From Actinomyces oris (lineage in GTDB: Bacteria; Actinomycetota; Actinomycetes; Actinomycetales; Actinomycetaceae), in the NCBI RefSeq assembly GCF_006546825.1, contig NZ_VICC01000011.1:1-64000 (forward strand): a DNA stretch of 64,000 bases. The letters run 5' to 3'. Of this stretch, positions 16,436-27,178 are shown in pieces. Numbering within the stretch: the first letter of the stretch is position 1; each line of letters starts with the position of its first letter. The notes below the pieces were generated by a model. The model searched no databases. It was not told where the DNA came from and saw only the letters and a list, made by a program, of their open reading frames with translations. The translations under genes and the position numbers were made by a program.

Positions 16436-18037
16436 ATGACATCCTCAGAGGCATCCGCCCTCAAGGAGCGGACCGAGTCGGCACAAGAGACACAGGAGGA
16501 GACGACCGTCATGACCGCGCGGCGCCCCAATCGCCGTGCGGTCATGGTCAGCGCCGTCCTCACCCAGCTGATGATCGTCTTGGACCTGACGATCATCGCC
16601 ATCGCCCTGCCTCGGATGCAGGAGGACCTGGGAATGACCGTGTCCCAGAGCCCGTGGACGGTCACCGGCTACAGCCTGGCCTTCGGTGGCCTGGTGCTCT
16701 TCGGGGGAAGGCTCTGCGCCGTGGCGGGCATCCGCCGCTCCTACCAGGTGGGACTGATCGGCTTCGGGGTCGCCAGCCTCGCAGCCGGGATGGCGACCTC
16801 CTTCCCCGTCCTGCTGGTGGCCCGCGTGGCCCAGGGCTGCTTCGGCGCCCTGCTGGCCCCCACCTCGCAGGCGCTGCTGAACGTCACCTTCACCGAGCGC
16901 ACCGAGCGCGAGCGGGTCTTCGCCATCTTCGGTGCCACTGCCGGACTGGGCGCGGCCATCGGACTACTCGTCGGCGGAGCCCTGACCGACTGGTTCAGCT
17001 GGCGCTGGGCCCTTTACATCAACATCCTCCTGGCCGGCGCCGCTCTGCTCATCGGGCAGCGCAGCCTTCCGCCGGCCGATCAGCGCGACCGCAGCTCGCG
17101 CATCACTGATGACCTGAGCGGCCTGGTCCTGGGCTGTGGAGCCTGCTTCAGCGCCGTCTATGGGCTCGACCGGGCCCAGCAGACCTCCTGGACCTCGACG
17201 TCGACCGTCAGCTGGCTGGCCCTCGGCGGTATCGCCGCACTGCTGTTCGTGGTCCGTGAGCACTTCGCAAGCCGCCCGGTGCTGCCCCTGTCGATGATGG
17301 CGATGCCCGTGCGGGCGGCCTCCTACGCCACCCAGTTCATCGCCGGCGCCGCCCAGATGGGGGCGATCATCTACCTGACCTACTACATGCAGAACCACCT
17401 CGGCTACTCGCCCTTCAAGAGCGGAGTCGTCTTCCTCCCGATGGTCTTCGCCCTGATCGCGACCGCGATCCCGGCCGGACGCATCATCGTGCCCAGGCTC
17501 GGAGCGCGCGGCACCCTGCCACTGGGGGTGGCGGTACTGGCCGGTTCCTTCCTCATTCTCTCGCGCATGACAACGGATTCGACCTACTCCCAGGTGGCAC
17601 TGCCCGGCCTCATCGTCTTCGGGATCGGTCTGGGGTTGACGATGCCGGTGACCTTCAACTCCGGCACGCGCGGGGTGGACGCGAAGCGGACCGGGCTGGC
17701 CTCAGCGATCCTGAGTGCTGCCCAGCAGATCGGCGGCTCCTTCGGGGTGGCACTCATGACGTCCTACGCCACCCAGCACGCCGAGGACTACGTGACTGAC
17801 CACACCGAGGAGGTCAAGGCGGCCGCCATGGAGGCGATGATGCGGGCCCAGTCCCTGCCGCAGTCGCCCGCAGGCAAGCGGATCATCGAGTCCCTCAAGG
17901 CCGAGCTGATCGACCGGGCTCAGATCGAGGCCTACTCCGGCGGCTTCTCGATGATGGCCTGGGTCCTGGCCGGCGCCGTCGTCATCCTCGTGGCCTGTGG
18001 GATCGGCTTGAGCCTCCGCCGTCGCCGCAGGCGGTAG
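16436..18037 (+). CDS. MFS drug-efflux transporter (DHA2 type)
   Basis: The 533-residue protein is a proton-driven major facilitator with about 14 predicted helices, typical of the DHA2 (14-TMS) multidrug family. Signature segments are LDLTIIAIALPRMQEDLG in helix 1, SPWTVTGYSLAFGGLVLFGG, and motif C-like GLGAAIGLLVGGALTDWFSW. ATG at 16436 follows TATGGAGGTCGCA closely. The upstream in-frame ATG at 16361 lies inside the promoter and is excluded. A 40-residue acidic N-terminus precedes helix 1. Control by the divergent TetR is very likely. Substrate unknown. Confidence 0.9.
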   Translation: MTSSEASALKERTESAQETQEETTVMTARRPNRRAVMVSAVLTQLMIVLDLTIIAIALPRMQEDLGMTVSQSPWTVTGYSLAFGGLVLFGGRLCAVAGIRRSYQVGLIGFGVASLAAGMATSFPVLLVARVAQGCFGALLAPTSQALLNVTFTERTERERVFAIFGATAGLGAAIGLLVGGALTDWFSWRWALYINILLAGAALLIGQRSLPPADQRDRSSRITDDLSGLVLGCGACFSAVYGLDRAQQTSWTSTSTVSWLALGGIAALLFVVREHFASRPVLPLSMMAMPVRAASYATQFIAGAAQMGAIIYLTYYMQNHLGYSPFKSGVVFLPMVFALIATAIPAGRIIVPRLGARGTLPLGVAVLAGSFLILSRMTTDSTYSQVALPGLIVFGIGLGLTMPVTFNSGTRGVDAKRTGLASAILSAAQQIGGSFGVALMTSYATQHAEDYVTDHTEEVKAAAMEAMMRAQSLPQSPAGKRIIESLKAELIDRAQIEAYSGGFSMMAWVLAGAVVILVACGIGLSLRRRRRR

Positions 18038-18077
18038 CGTAGGGGCCACTGCCTCACGGCCGACCTCAGGAGACCTC

Positions 18078-18746
18078 ATGCCTGCCCCGCTCTCGCGCAC
18101 CGACTCCACGCTCGTCATCGGGCTGGGACGCTTCGGCTCGGCCGTGGCCGCCACCCTGGACCAGCTGGGGCGCGAGGTGCTGGCCGTGGAGGCCAATCCC
18201 GCCACCGTGCGCCGGTGGACCGGCCGCATCCCCTTGGTGGAGGCCGACGCCACGGACGTGGAGGCCCTGGAGCAGCTGGGCGCCACCGAGTTCGGCACCG
18301 CGGTCGTGGGGGTGGCGACCTCCCTGGAGGCCTCCGTGCTCATCACCGGCAACCTCGTGGACCTGGAGACCCCCCAGATCTGGGCCAAGGCCATCTCCCG
18401 CGCCCACGGCCGCATCCTGCGCCGCATCGGCGCCCAGCACGTCGTCTACCCCGAGTTCGACGCCGGTCAGCGCGCCGCCCACCTCGTCTCGGGCCGCATG
18501 CTCGACTACATCGAGATGGAGAAGGGCGGCTTCACCATCGTCAAGATGCGTCCGCCCACGGAGCTGCACGGCTTCACCATCGGCCAGTCCAAGGTGCGCT
18601 CCCGCTACGGGATCACGGTCTTCGGCCTCATGAGCCCGGGCGAGCCCTTCGAGTACGCCACCCCGGACACCCTGGTCTCGGCCGAGGACGTGCTCGTCGT
18701 CGGCGGGGACGCCGCCCTCCTGGAACGATTCGCCAACCGCGCGTGA
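18078..18746 (+). CDS. TrkA/KtrA potassium-channel regulatory subunit
   Basis: The 222-residue cytoplasmic protein has an N-terminal RCK/NAD-binding Rossmann domain (VIGLGRFGSAVAATLDQLG, then VLAVEANP and VEADATD) and a C-terminal RCK_C domain (FGLMSPGEPF, DVLVVGGDAALLERFA). It gates the TrkH/KtrB pore in response to nucleotides. It starts 40 nt after the MFS gene and may be co-transcribed with it, although its functional partner is trkH at 13945. Confidence 0.92.
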   Translation: MPAPLSRTDSTLVIGLGRFGSAVAATLDQLGREVLAVEANPATVRRWTGRIPLVEADATDVEALEQLGATEFGTAVVGVATSLEASVLITGNLVDLETPQIWAKAISRAHGRILRRIGAQHVVYPEFDAGQRAAHLVSGRMLDYIEMEKGGFTIVKMRPPTELHGFTIGQSKVRSRYGITVFGLMSPGEPFEYATPDTLVSAEDVLVVGGDAALLERFANRA

Positions 18747-18778
18747 GCCGGCCGGGCGGGCCCCGCCGCAACGAACGA

Positions 18779-18800
18779 CTGACGCGACGACGCGCGTCAG
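18779..18800. terminator. Bidirectional hairpin between trkA and dhaM
   Basis: CTGACGCG (18779-18786) and CGCGTCAG (18793-18800) form an 8-bp stem with a short loop, centred between the convergent trkA and dhaM stop codons. Confidence 0.5.
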
Positions 18801-18807
18801 AAGCACG

Positions 18808-19229
18808 TCAGAAGGCGGCCACCTGGGAACGCTTGGCCTCGGCGGCGCCGTCGGCCTCAGCAGCCACGGCCTGAAGATCCTTGCCGATACCGGCTGCACC
18901 GTAGGCGCCGAGCAGCCCCTCGACGAAGGGCGCCGCCGACAGGCGCGTCCGCTCAGCGAGGGCCGGCTCGAGCATCTCCAGAGCCATCTCGGCGCTCATG
19001 ACCCCGCTGCCCAGATCGGCCAGGACCAGGACGCCCTCGCAGCGGTCGACCAGACGCTCCACGGCCTCGACGACGGCCCCGGGGTCAGTGCCCAGCCCGC
19101 CGTCGGCCAGGCCCGCGGCCGGCTCGACGGGGACGTCGACGGCCACGATGAGCCGGCGAGCCAGGTCCACGGCGGCCTCAGCCAGGGCCCGGGAGTGGGA
19201 GACCAGGACGATGCCCACGCTCACGGCAC

Positions 19230-19233
<4 letters not shown>
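18808..19233 (-). CDS. dhaM: Dihydroxyacetone kinase phosphotransfer subunit DhaM
   Basis: DhaM passes phosphate from the PTS protein HPr to ADP bound on DhaL. The 141-residue protein is the single-domain EIIA-mannose-like form: GIVLVSHSRALAEA with the phosphorylated His13, VLADLGSGVMSAEMALEML, and APFVEGLLGAYGAAGIG. The HPr and EI-like domains of the E. coli protein are absent, so it depends on general HPr and EI encoded elsewhere. The GTG start overlaps the dhaL stop (GTGA), so the two are translationally coupled. Confidence 0.93.
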
Positions 19234-19889
<656 letters not shown>

Positions 19890-19956
19890 GTCGCTTCTCC
19901 TTACAGTCTCCTGAGGGTGCCCGCACGCGATCGGGCACCCCGATTGTGTCAGGTCC

Positions 19957-20973
<1,017 letters not shown>

Positions 20974-21260
20974 GGCGCTGACGCTACCGCGCCACGGGCC
21001 CGCGTGGGGCGCCTCGGGCACCGGGGATCTCGCCCCGTGCACATCGGTGCAGGTTGCCGCGGCCTTGTCGGGGCGGATGCGCGCCGCAGCGACCGGCGGC
21101 CCCTCCCAACGCACCGCCCCAGCGGCGTCACCCCCTCGCCCTGCTCAGCGTGAGCGCGGCCACCACCCGGCCTGGGCGTCACCCGCAGAGATTCTGGGGA
21201 CTATCTGGGGAGGCCCTTTTTTCGCGGCACCATCGAGTCGATTACGGGCAGGATAGGGGT

Positions 21261-23462
21261 ATGGATCTGTCCGTCGTCGCCGTCGTGGCCACTATCGCAG
21301 CCGGTGTCTCCATCCTGGTCGCCGTTGCCGCCGTCTTCGCCGCCCGGCGCTCGACGGCGCATGCGGACCTGGCCCTCAAGGAGGCCTCACGGATCTCCCG
21401 GGCGAGTATCTCGCGGATCAACGAGGTCCAGTCCGAGGCCAGCTCGGCCCGCCTGGCGGCCCGTCACGCCGCCGAGCGGCTGCGCTCGATGACCAAGGAG
21501 CGCACGACCCCTGACAGCGTCGCCGCCTACCGGGTCTTCCTGCGTGAGGTCGTCGAGGACTCCAAGCACCTGCTGGGCCCCGAGGGCACCGGGACGATGA
21601 AGAATGAGGCGCTGGACCGCCTGCGGGTGGGGGCCCTGGTGGGTGGCTCGGACGAGGTGCTGCGCGCCATGCGGAACTTCGCCCTCCTGCGCACTCAGCG
21701 GCCCGAGGCCCCGTGGCCGAGTGCCTACGCCATGGCCTACGCGCGCCTGGAGTCGGACCTGGTCACCGCGATCCGCAATGACCTGGGATCCTCCGAAGAG
21801 TCCCTGACCGCCGACCAGATCTGGGGCGCGGTCAACGCCCGTTGCGTCGACCCCGCCTTCCGGCTGGCCCTGCTCAGTCCTCTGGAGGACGTGCTGCGCA
21901 ACGCCGGACAGGACCCGACCCACTACGACCTGGACCACATCGCCAAGTTCGCCGACTACCCGAGCCCTGCCTCCCCCGCCGGGGCCACCCGGGCCAGTGG
22001 AGTCACTGGAGCCACAAGGGCCGTGCCCTCGACGGACAGCGCCCGCGCCTCCGGCTCCGAGCCCCAGCGGCGCTCACGCCGGGCGCGCAACCGGGTAGAG
22101 CGGAGGGCCTCGGAGGCGCCCTCCAGGCCGGCCGCCGCCCCAGTGTCCGACGCCGATGTCGTCTGGCCTCCGATCACCCCCGGGCGCCGGGGCGGGCGGG
22201 CAGCGGCTCCGGCACGCTCCATGACCATTCCCGAGCCGGCCCGGCCGGTGGTGCCAGCGGCGCCTGCGACGACGACCGCCACCACCGGCTCACATGCGCC
22301 GGTGCCCGAGCCATCCTTCTCAGCCGCTGCCCTGGGCGAGCGACCCGGCGGCGCGGAGCCGCCGGACCCAGCGGCTGCCGCCCCCATCCTGGAGCCGCGG
22401 ACAGCCGCGCCCTCCGGGCCGTCCACCGACTCCCTGCCCGAGGCCCCGCCACAGGCAGCCGGCGCCCAGTCGGCGCCACCGGAGCAGACCTCCGCACCTG
22501 AGGGCCAGCCCCAGCACTCCCCCGCGGGCCCGAGAAGTCACCGGGAGCCCCAGGCGCCCAGGAGAGTCTTCGAGGACCCGACCCCCAGTCGCATCTCCCG
22601 GCGTCGACGCACCCAGGCCGCCCTGTCTGGTTCGTCCATGCAGGCAGCCGCGGCCCCTGACGCCATCACGGTCACGGGGACGGTGACAACCTCGCCCCTG
22701 TCCGCCTCCGTGGCAGCGACCTCGGGAGCGTCGACGGCCTCGGCCAACACCGAGGAGACCGAGCCGGTTCTCGCCTCGACTCCCCCCGGGACGCAGACCG
22801 GGCGCCACACCACCGAAGCGCCCGCCTCACCGATCGCAGCGGCCGCTGCCGCCGGCGCCGCACCGGCAAGGCCCCAACCGGCCCAGCCGAGCCCCAAGCA
22901 CACCGGCGCCCAGGCGAACCCGCCGGCCGAGCGCCAGGTCGGGTCACCAGTGAGAGCCGTGGCTGTATCCGCGCAAACCGTCACCGTGCCCACCGGACCC
23001 ACCGGGCCCCAGCCCTCCTCGGCCGCGGCCGCCGGCCCGACGGCGGCAGCCGGCTACGGACTTCTCCCGCCCCAAGGAGGGCCCCAGGCCTCCGCCCAGG
23101 CACCCGGGAGCGCTGGCCATCCCGTCCCCGCACCGTCGGGCCCGCCCATCCTGACCGCCTCCCAGCAGGCAGACCAGTCCTCGGCAGTGGCAGCCGCCGG
23201 CGCCGTCCCCGCCGACGCCGTCGGATCCCACCGGAAGGCAGCGGTCACAGTGAGCACGGCTGGTACAGCCGGCACCGGTAGGACCGCCGGCACCGCCGCC
23301 CCGGCCGGCCCCGAGCAGGGGACCGATCCGGCGATGCAGGAGACCATGACCATTCCCACCAACCCCTCTGCTGCGACAGCCATCCCGACGGCGACGTCCT
23401 GGTCCTCGGCTGCGCCGCCCCTGCAGGACTCCGGTCGGCTGCCGCACGCCCGCGGCGCCTGA
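21261..23462 (+). CDS. Membrane-anchored protein with long disordered tail
   Basis: The 733-residue protein starts at ATG 21261. An N-terminal transmembrane helix (about 4-30, VVAVVATIAAGVSILVAVAA) is followed by a helical, possibly coiled-coil segment (LALKEASRISRASISRINEV) and a conserved-looking cytoplasmic domain to about residue 235. The remaining 500 residues are Pro/Ala/Ser/Gly/Thr-rich and appear disordered. I do not recognise the folded part. The gene sits directly upstream of an NfeD-like protein and a flotillin, which suggests a membrane-organising role, but that is context only. Longer in-frame extension to 21054 runs through the spacer and lacks support. Confidence 0.7.
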   Translation: MDLSVVAVVATIAAGVSILVAVAAVFAARRSTAHADLALKEASRISRASISRINEVQSEASSARLAARHAAERLRSMTKERTTPDSVAAYRVFLREVVEDSKHLLGPEGTGTMKNEALDRLRVGALVGGSDEVLRAMRNFALLRTQRPEAPWPSAYAMAYARLESDLVTAIRNDLGSSEESLTADQIWGAVNARCVDPAFRLALLSPLEDVLRNAGQDPTHYDLDHIAKFADYPSPASPAGATRASGVTGATRAVPSTDSARASGSEPQRRSRRARNRVERRASEAPSRPAAAPVSDADVVWPPITPGRRGGRAAAPARSMTIPEPARPVVPAAPATTTATTGSHAPVPEPSFSAAALGERPGGAEPPDPAAAAPILEPRTAAPSGPSTDSLPEAPPQAAGAQSAPPEQTSAPEGQPQHSPAGPRSHREPQAPRRVFEDPTPSRISRRRRTQAALSGSSMQAAAAPDAITVTGTVTTSPLSASVAATSGASTASANTEETEPVLASTPPGTQTGRHTTEAPASPIAAAAAAGAAPARPQPAQPSPKHTGAQANPPAERQVGSPVRAVAVSAQTVTVPTGPTGPQPSSAAAAGPTAAAGYGLLPPQGGPQASAQAPGSAGHPVPAPSGPPILTASQQADQSSAVAAAGAVPADAVGSHRKAAVTVSTAGTAGTGRTAGTAAPAGPEQGTDPAMQETMTIPTNPSAATAIPTATSWSSAAPPLQDSGRLPHARGA

Positions 23463-23568
23463 GTCCACCTGGGTTGTTCTTCCCATCCCAACCCCGGCTT
23501 GACGTGCCGGCCTGCGTGGCAGAATCCAGGTGTCGGAGGTCGAGGGGCCTGCGCGGAAGGGAGCTGGT

Positions 23569-24072
23569 GTGGGCGTCTTCGCCTGGTGCGCGATCATCGG
23601 CTGCACCGTCCTGGTGGCCGGCATCCTGTTCGACGGACTGCTGGACGCCCTCCTGCCCGACGGGCTCGTGCCAATCCTCGCTCTGCCGGTGGCCGTGTTC
23701 GGCGCCATCGGCATGGGGGTGACGGCGGCGACGGGCTCGGCCGCGGCGCAGGTGCCGGCGGCGGTGCTGTGGGGCGTTCCCACCGCAGCAGCCCTCGGAT
23801 CCGGTGCGCTCATGCGCTGGCTGTGGAACCGACTCAGGCGCTCCATGCCGTTGGACACGGCTCCGCCCACCGCCGCCGAGCTGGTCGGTGAGAAAGTCAT
23901 CGTCCTGTGGTGGAAGGACGGCAGCGGTGAGGTTCGCGCCGTCACGCGCGGCCACCAGCTCACCTTGCCGGCGCACTCCGAGCAGCCGCTGCGCTCAGGG
24001 CAGAGCGCCTGGGTGCTCGACGCCGTCGACTCCACCCTGGCCATCGTCCCCTGGGAGCAGATCAGCGACTGA
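23569..24072 (+). CDS. NfeD-like membrane protein
   Basis: The 167-residue protein has an N-terminal membrane region with about three helices (FAWCAIIGCTVLVAGILFDG, LVPILALPVAVFGAIGMGV, AAVLWGVPTAAALGS). A soluble beta-rich C-terminal domain follows (LVGEKVIVLWWKDGSGEVRA, then LRSGQSAWVLDAVDSTLAIV), which fits the OB-fold of short NfeD proteins. NfeD partners accompany flotillins in membrane microdomains, and a flotillin gene starts 99 nt downstream. GTG at 23569 is preferred because GGAAGGGAG lies 5 nt upstream; another GTG at 23530 is possible. Confidence 0.7.
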   Translation: MGVFAWCAIIGCTVLVAGILFDGLLDALLPDGLVPILALPVAVFGAIGMGVTAATGSAAAQVPAAVLWGVPTAAALGSGALMRWLWNRLRRSMPLDTAPPTAAELVGEKVIVLWWKDGSGEVRAVTRGHQLTLPAHSEQPLRSGQSAWVLDAVDSTLAIVPWEQISD

Positions 24073-24171
24073 GCCCACCGGGAGCCGCTGACGGACCGCA
24101 CCCCACCTGTTACTGCGCCGTCTGCCCACCATTCTCCTTCATCCCATCTTCCCGCACAGAAAGGAACCCGC

Positions 24172-25632
24172 ATGGGTGTATCAGTCATCGGCCTGATCGC
24201 CATCGTCGCCATCATCGTGCTGGCGGCAGTCGCCTACCTGTTCAGCCGCATCGTCGTCGTCCCCTCCAACCTCACCGGTCTGATCTCCGGATCGAACCGG
24301 GGCACGGTCAAGATCGTCCACCCCGGTGGACGCGACTTCGTCCTGCCGGTCATCCAGACCATCCAGTACCTGCCCTTCACCCAGACCACGATCGGCTTCA
24401 AGGTCACCGCCGAGGACGAGAACAAGATCAACGTCAACGTCGCCGCCGTGGCCGCCGTCAAGGTGGGCGACTCCGACGAGCAGGTGCGCGCCGCGGCCAA
24501 GCGCTTCCTGGGCAAGCCCAACACGGACCAGGCCATCGCCGACTCCGCACGGGAGGCGCTCATCGGCTCCCTGCGCTCGATCATCGGCCACATGACGGTC
24601 ACCGACCTCATCTCCGACCGCGACGCCCTGCAGCGCAACGTCTTCGACGACGCCAAGAGCATCATGGCCAACATGGGTCTGGAGATCGACATGCTCCAGG
24701 TCTCCGAGATCACCGACGCCGGCGGTTACATCGAGTCCCTGGGTGTGCCCGAGCAGCAGCGCGTCGAGAAGGACGCCCGCATCGCGCGGGCCAACGCCGA
24801 GCGTGAGGCCCGCGACGCCGAGGTCACCTCCCGCCAGCAGATCGCCGAGCGCGAGCGCGACCTGTCCCTGCGTCAGGCCCAGCTCAAGGCCGAGACGGAC
24901 AAGGCCCAGGCCGACGCCGACTCCGCCGGCCCGATCGCCCGCGCCGCCAAGGAGCGCGAGATCGCCATCATCGGGCAGGAGGCGGCCGAGGCCAAGGCCG
25001 CCCTGACCGAGCGCGAGCTGGACTCCACGGTGCGCAAGCCCGCCGACGCCGCCCGCTACCAGCGCGAGCAGGAGGCTCAGGCCTCCAAGACCGAGGCGCT
25101 GCTGCGGGCCCAGGCCGACGCCGAGCGCACCCGTCTGGACGCCGAGGCCCAGGCCCAGGCCACCGTGGCCCGCGCCGAGGCCGAGGCCAAGGCGACCGCC
25201 GCCCGGGCCCGCGCCGAGGCCGAGGCCATCGCGGCCCGAGGCCAGGCCGAGGCCGACACGATCCGTGCCGCCGGTGAGGCCGAGGCCAAGGCCATGAGTG
25301 ACAAGGCGGACGCCCTGGCCAAGTACGGCGAGGCCGCCACCCGCCAGATGCTGCTGGACAAGGCCCCCGAGATCGCCCGGGCCCTGAGCGAGCCGCTGGC
25401 CAGCGTGCGCGACCTGTCGATCATCTCCACCGAGGGCGCCTCCGCCCTGCCCAAGGCGGTGGCCAACAACGTCGAGCAGCTCGATCTCATCCTGCGCAGC
25501 CTCGTGGGCACCGGACTGACCGACATGGTGGGCAGCCACCTGCCGGGCTCGGACGCCTCCGCCGACCACGCCGGCTCCGCTGACCACGACGGCGCAGCCC
25601 CGGCCGCCGTCGTCGAGCACTCGGAGCACTGA
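24172..25632 (+). CDS. Flotillin / SPFH-domain protein
   Basis: The 486-residue protein has one N-terminal membrane helix (about 4-27, VIGLIAIVAIIVLAAVAYLF), an SPFH/band-7 domain (about 50-200) with TTIGFKVTAEDENKINVNVA, then a long Glu/Ala/Arg/Gln coiled coil (about 200-400) and a His/Ala-rich acidic tail. Flotillins oligomerise on the inner face of the membrane and organise functional microdomains. Length and order are typical. It follows the NfeD-like gene, the common bacterial pairing. A strong hairpin at 25667-25713 ends the unit. Confidence 0.93.
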   Translation: MGVSVIGLIAIVAIIVLAAVAYLFSRIVVVPSNLTGLISGSNRGTVKIVHPGGRDFVLPVIQTIQYLPFTQTTIGFKVTAEDENKINVNVAAVAAVKVGDSDEQVRAAAKRFLGKPNTDQAIADSAREALIGSLRSIIGHMTVTDLISDRDALQRNVFDDAKSIMANMGLEIDMLQVSEITDAGGYIESLGVPEQQRVEKDARIARANAEREARDAEVTSRQQIAERERDLSLRQAQLKAETDKAQADADSAGPIARAAKEREIAIIGQEAAEAKAALTERELDSTVRKPADAARYQREQEAQASKTEALLRAQADAERTRLDAEAQAQATVARAEAEAKATAARARAEAEAIAARGQAEADTIRAAGEAEAKAMSDKADALAKYGEAATRQMLLDKAPEIARALSEPLASVRDLSIISTEGASALPKAVANNVEQLDLILRSLVGTGLTDMVGSHLPGSDASADHAGSADHDGAAPAAVVEHSEH

Positions 25633-25666
25633 CAACCGGTAGGTCTGAAACAAATCGAGATCATCC

Positions 25667-25713
25667 ACGTGGCCGGGTGCGGAATATGTCCGCTCAACCG
25701 CACCCGGCCACGT
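25667..25713 (+). terminator. Terminator of the flotillin unit
   Basis: A 16-bp perfect stem (ACGTGGCCGGGTGCGG at 25667-25682 with its complement at 25698-25713) and a 15-nt AT-richer loop lie 35 nt after the flotillin stop. Confidence 0.8.
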
Positions 25714-25758
25714 AGCATGTCTCCGTCATTCCGCACAGTCAGTACCGGGCAGGTCATC

Positions 25759-27141
25759 ATGCGTCGTCGCATCTTTCTCACCGCCGCACTCGGCGCCACC
25801 GCGGGCGCCGGCGCCCTGTCCCTGAACGGCTGCGCGGACGTCCGCCAGCGCATCGCACGCACCCTGACCCCTCAGCCCCCCACCGTCCTTCACGCGTCAC
25901 TGTCCACGCTCCCGAAGGCCCCCTCCATCCCGACCGACTTCGGCGGTGAGGCGGTGTGGCCCCTGCGCGTCAAGGAGAATCAGAACCACCCCTGGCCCAC
26001 CAACGCGATGATCGAGGCCGTCCACGGCTCCTTTCTCATCGCCTATGACGTCAACAGCGACGACGAGACCGCCGGCCTGTCCGGCGACCGCCCCATCCTC
26101 GTTGACCTGAAGGGGCCGACGACCTACGGCATCGTGCCGGAGGACTCCGAGCACGGGTATCGCATCGAGCCGATGACCGTTCCCCCCGTCGGCGGTGTTC
26201 CCGCAGGCAACCCCATCGCCCCCAGCCCCGGCACACTCGTCACCGAGCAGTTCACCTGCGCCGCTACCTGCGACGACGAGTTCGCCTACCTCATCACCGG
26301 CCGCGAGGACGTCCTCGATGAGCGCCCCGAGAACCGGGGACGAGTCAGTCTGCTCAAGATCCGCCTGGCCGACCGCCGCATCGTCGCCAGCGCGCTGCTC
26401 GGGGAGAATCTCGCCCTCAAGGCGAGGGAGTCGACCTACCGCGCCGGCTCCTCGATCACGCTGACCTCCGACGGCGCCGACCTCCTGGTCACCACCAGCG
26501 TCCCGCACCGGGCCCTGCGGCTGTCTGCGAAGGACCTGTCCGTGCAGTTCGACCTGGCCTCCGTCACGTCCCAGAACTTCTGCGCGGTGGCCGGCGGCGA
26601 GGCAGTGGCCCTGCTCGGTGACGACGTGAAGGTCCACACGGCCATCGTCACGCTCGCCGACGGCCTCACCCACCCCATCGAGAACCTGAGCGCACAGCTC
26701 GTGCACCGGGGCTACCTCTACGCCACCGACAGCCGCACGAAGGAGCCGCCCTACCCCGAGGTGAGCATCAACCTCACCACCGGTGAGCGCACCGAGCTGA
26801 CGGACCTGCCGGTCGACACGGAGGACAAGCACCCCACCCTGACCGCGAGCAACGGGTACGTCATCAGGAGGACCGACCACATCCAGGTCCGCAAGAACGG
26901 CTCGGCGACCGCGCTGCTGACCCGGGAGTCCACCGAGGAGGAGTCCTACCAGAGTGCGGCGATCTACGGCTCCATCCTCTACCTCACCCTCAACGGAGGC
27001 CGCCTGCACCTCATCGACTTGGACACCGGCGAGGTGATCTCACAGTCCCCGACCGGCGGCCAGCACGAGATAGTGACGGTGACGCCCTACGGGTTCTGCA
27101 ACGAGAGCGCCTTCTACCCGGCCACCGCCTGGAAGTCCTGA
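25759..27141 (+). CDS. Tat-type lipoprotein of unknown function
   Basis: The 460-residue protein begins MRRRIFLTAALGATAGAGA and has a lipobox LNGC (Cys26). The RRxFLT-like run suggests Tat export. The mature part contains many short segments of beta-propeller flavour (VTEQFTCAATCDDEFAYLI, ADLLVTTSVPHRALRL, RGYLYATDSRTKEPPYPEVS, GRLHLIDLDTGEVI), so an extracytoplasmic propeller is plausible. No enzymatic motif was recognised. ATG at 25759 is chosen since it places the signal peptide at the N-terminus. The leader resembles that of the OmpA-domain lipoprotein at 37. Confidence 0.75.
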   Translation: MRRRIFLTAALGATAGAGALSLNGCADVRQRIARTLTPQPPTVLHASLSTLPKAPSIPTDFGGEAVWPLRVKENQNHPWPTNAMIEAVHGSFLIAYDVNSDDETAGLSGDRPILVDLKGPTTYGIVPEDSEHGYRIEPMTVPPVGGVPAGNPIAPSPGTLVTEQFTCAATCDDEFAYLITGREDVLDERPENRGRVSLLKIRLADRRIVASALLGENLALKARESTYRAGSSITLTSDGADLLVTTSVPHRALRLSAKDLSVQFDLASVTSQNFCAVAGGEAVALLGDDVKVHTAIVTLADGLTHPIENLSAQLVHRGYLYATDSRTKEPPYPEVSINLTTGERTELTDLPVDTEDKHPTLTASNGYVIRRTDHIQVRKNGSATALLTRESTEEESYQSAAIYGSILYLTLNGGRLHLIDLDTGEVISQSPTGGQHEIVTVTPYGFCNESAFYPATAWKS

Positions 27142-27178
27142 GCCCGCCGCCGCTGACGCCCTCGAAGCGCTCGGGCAC

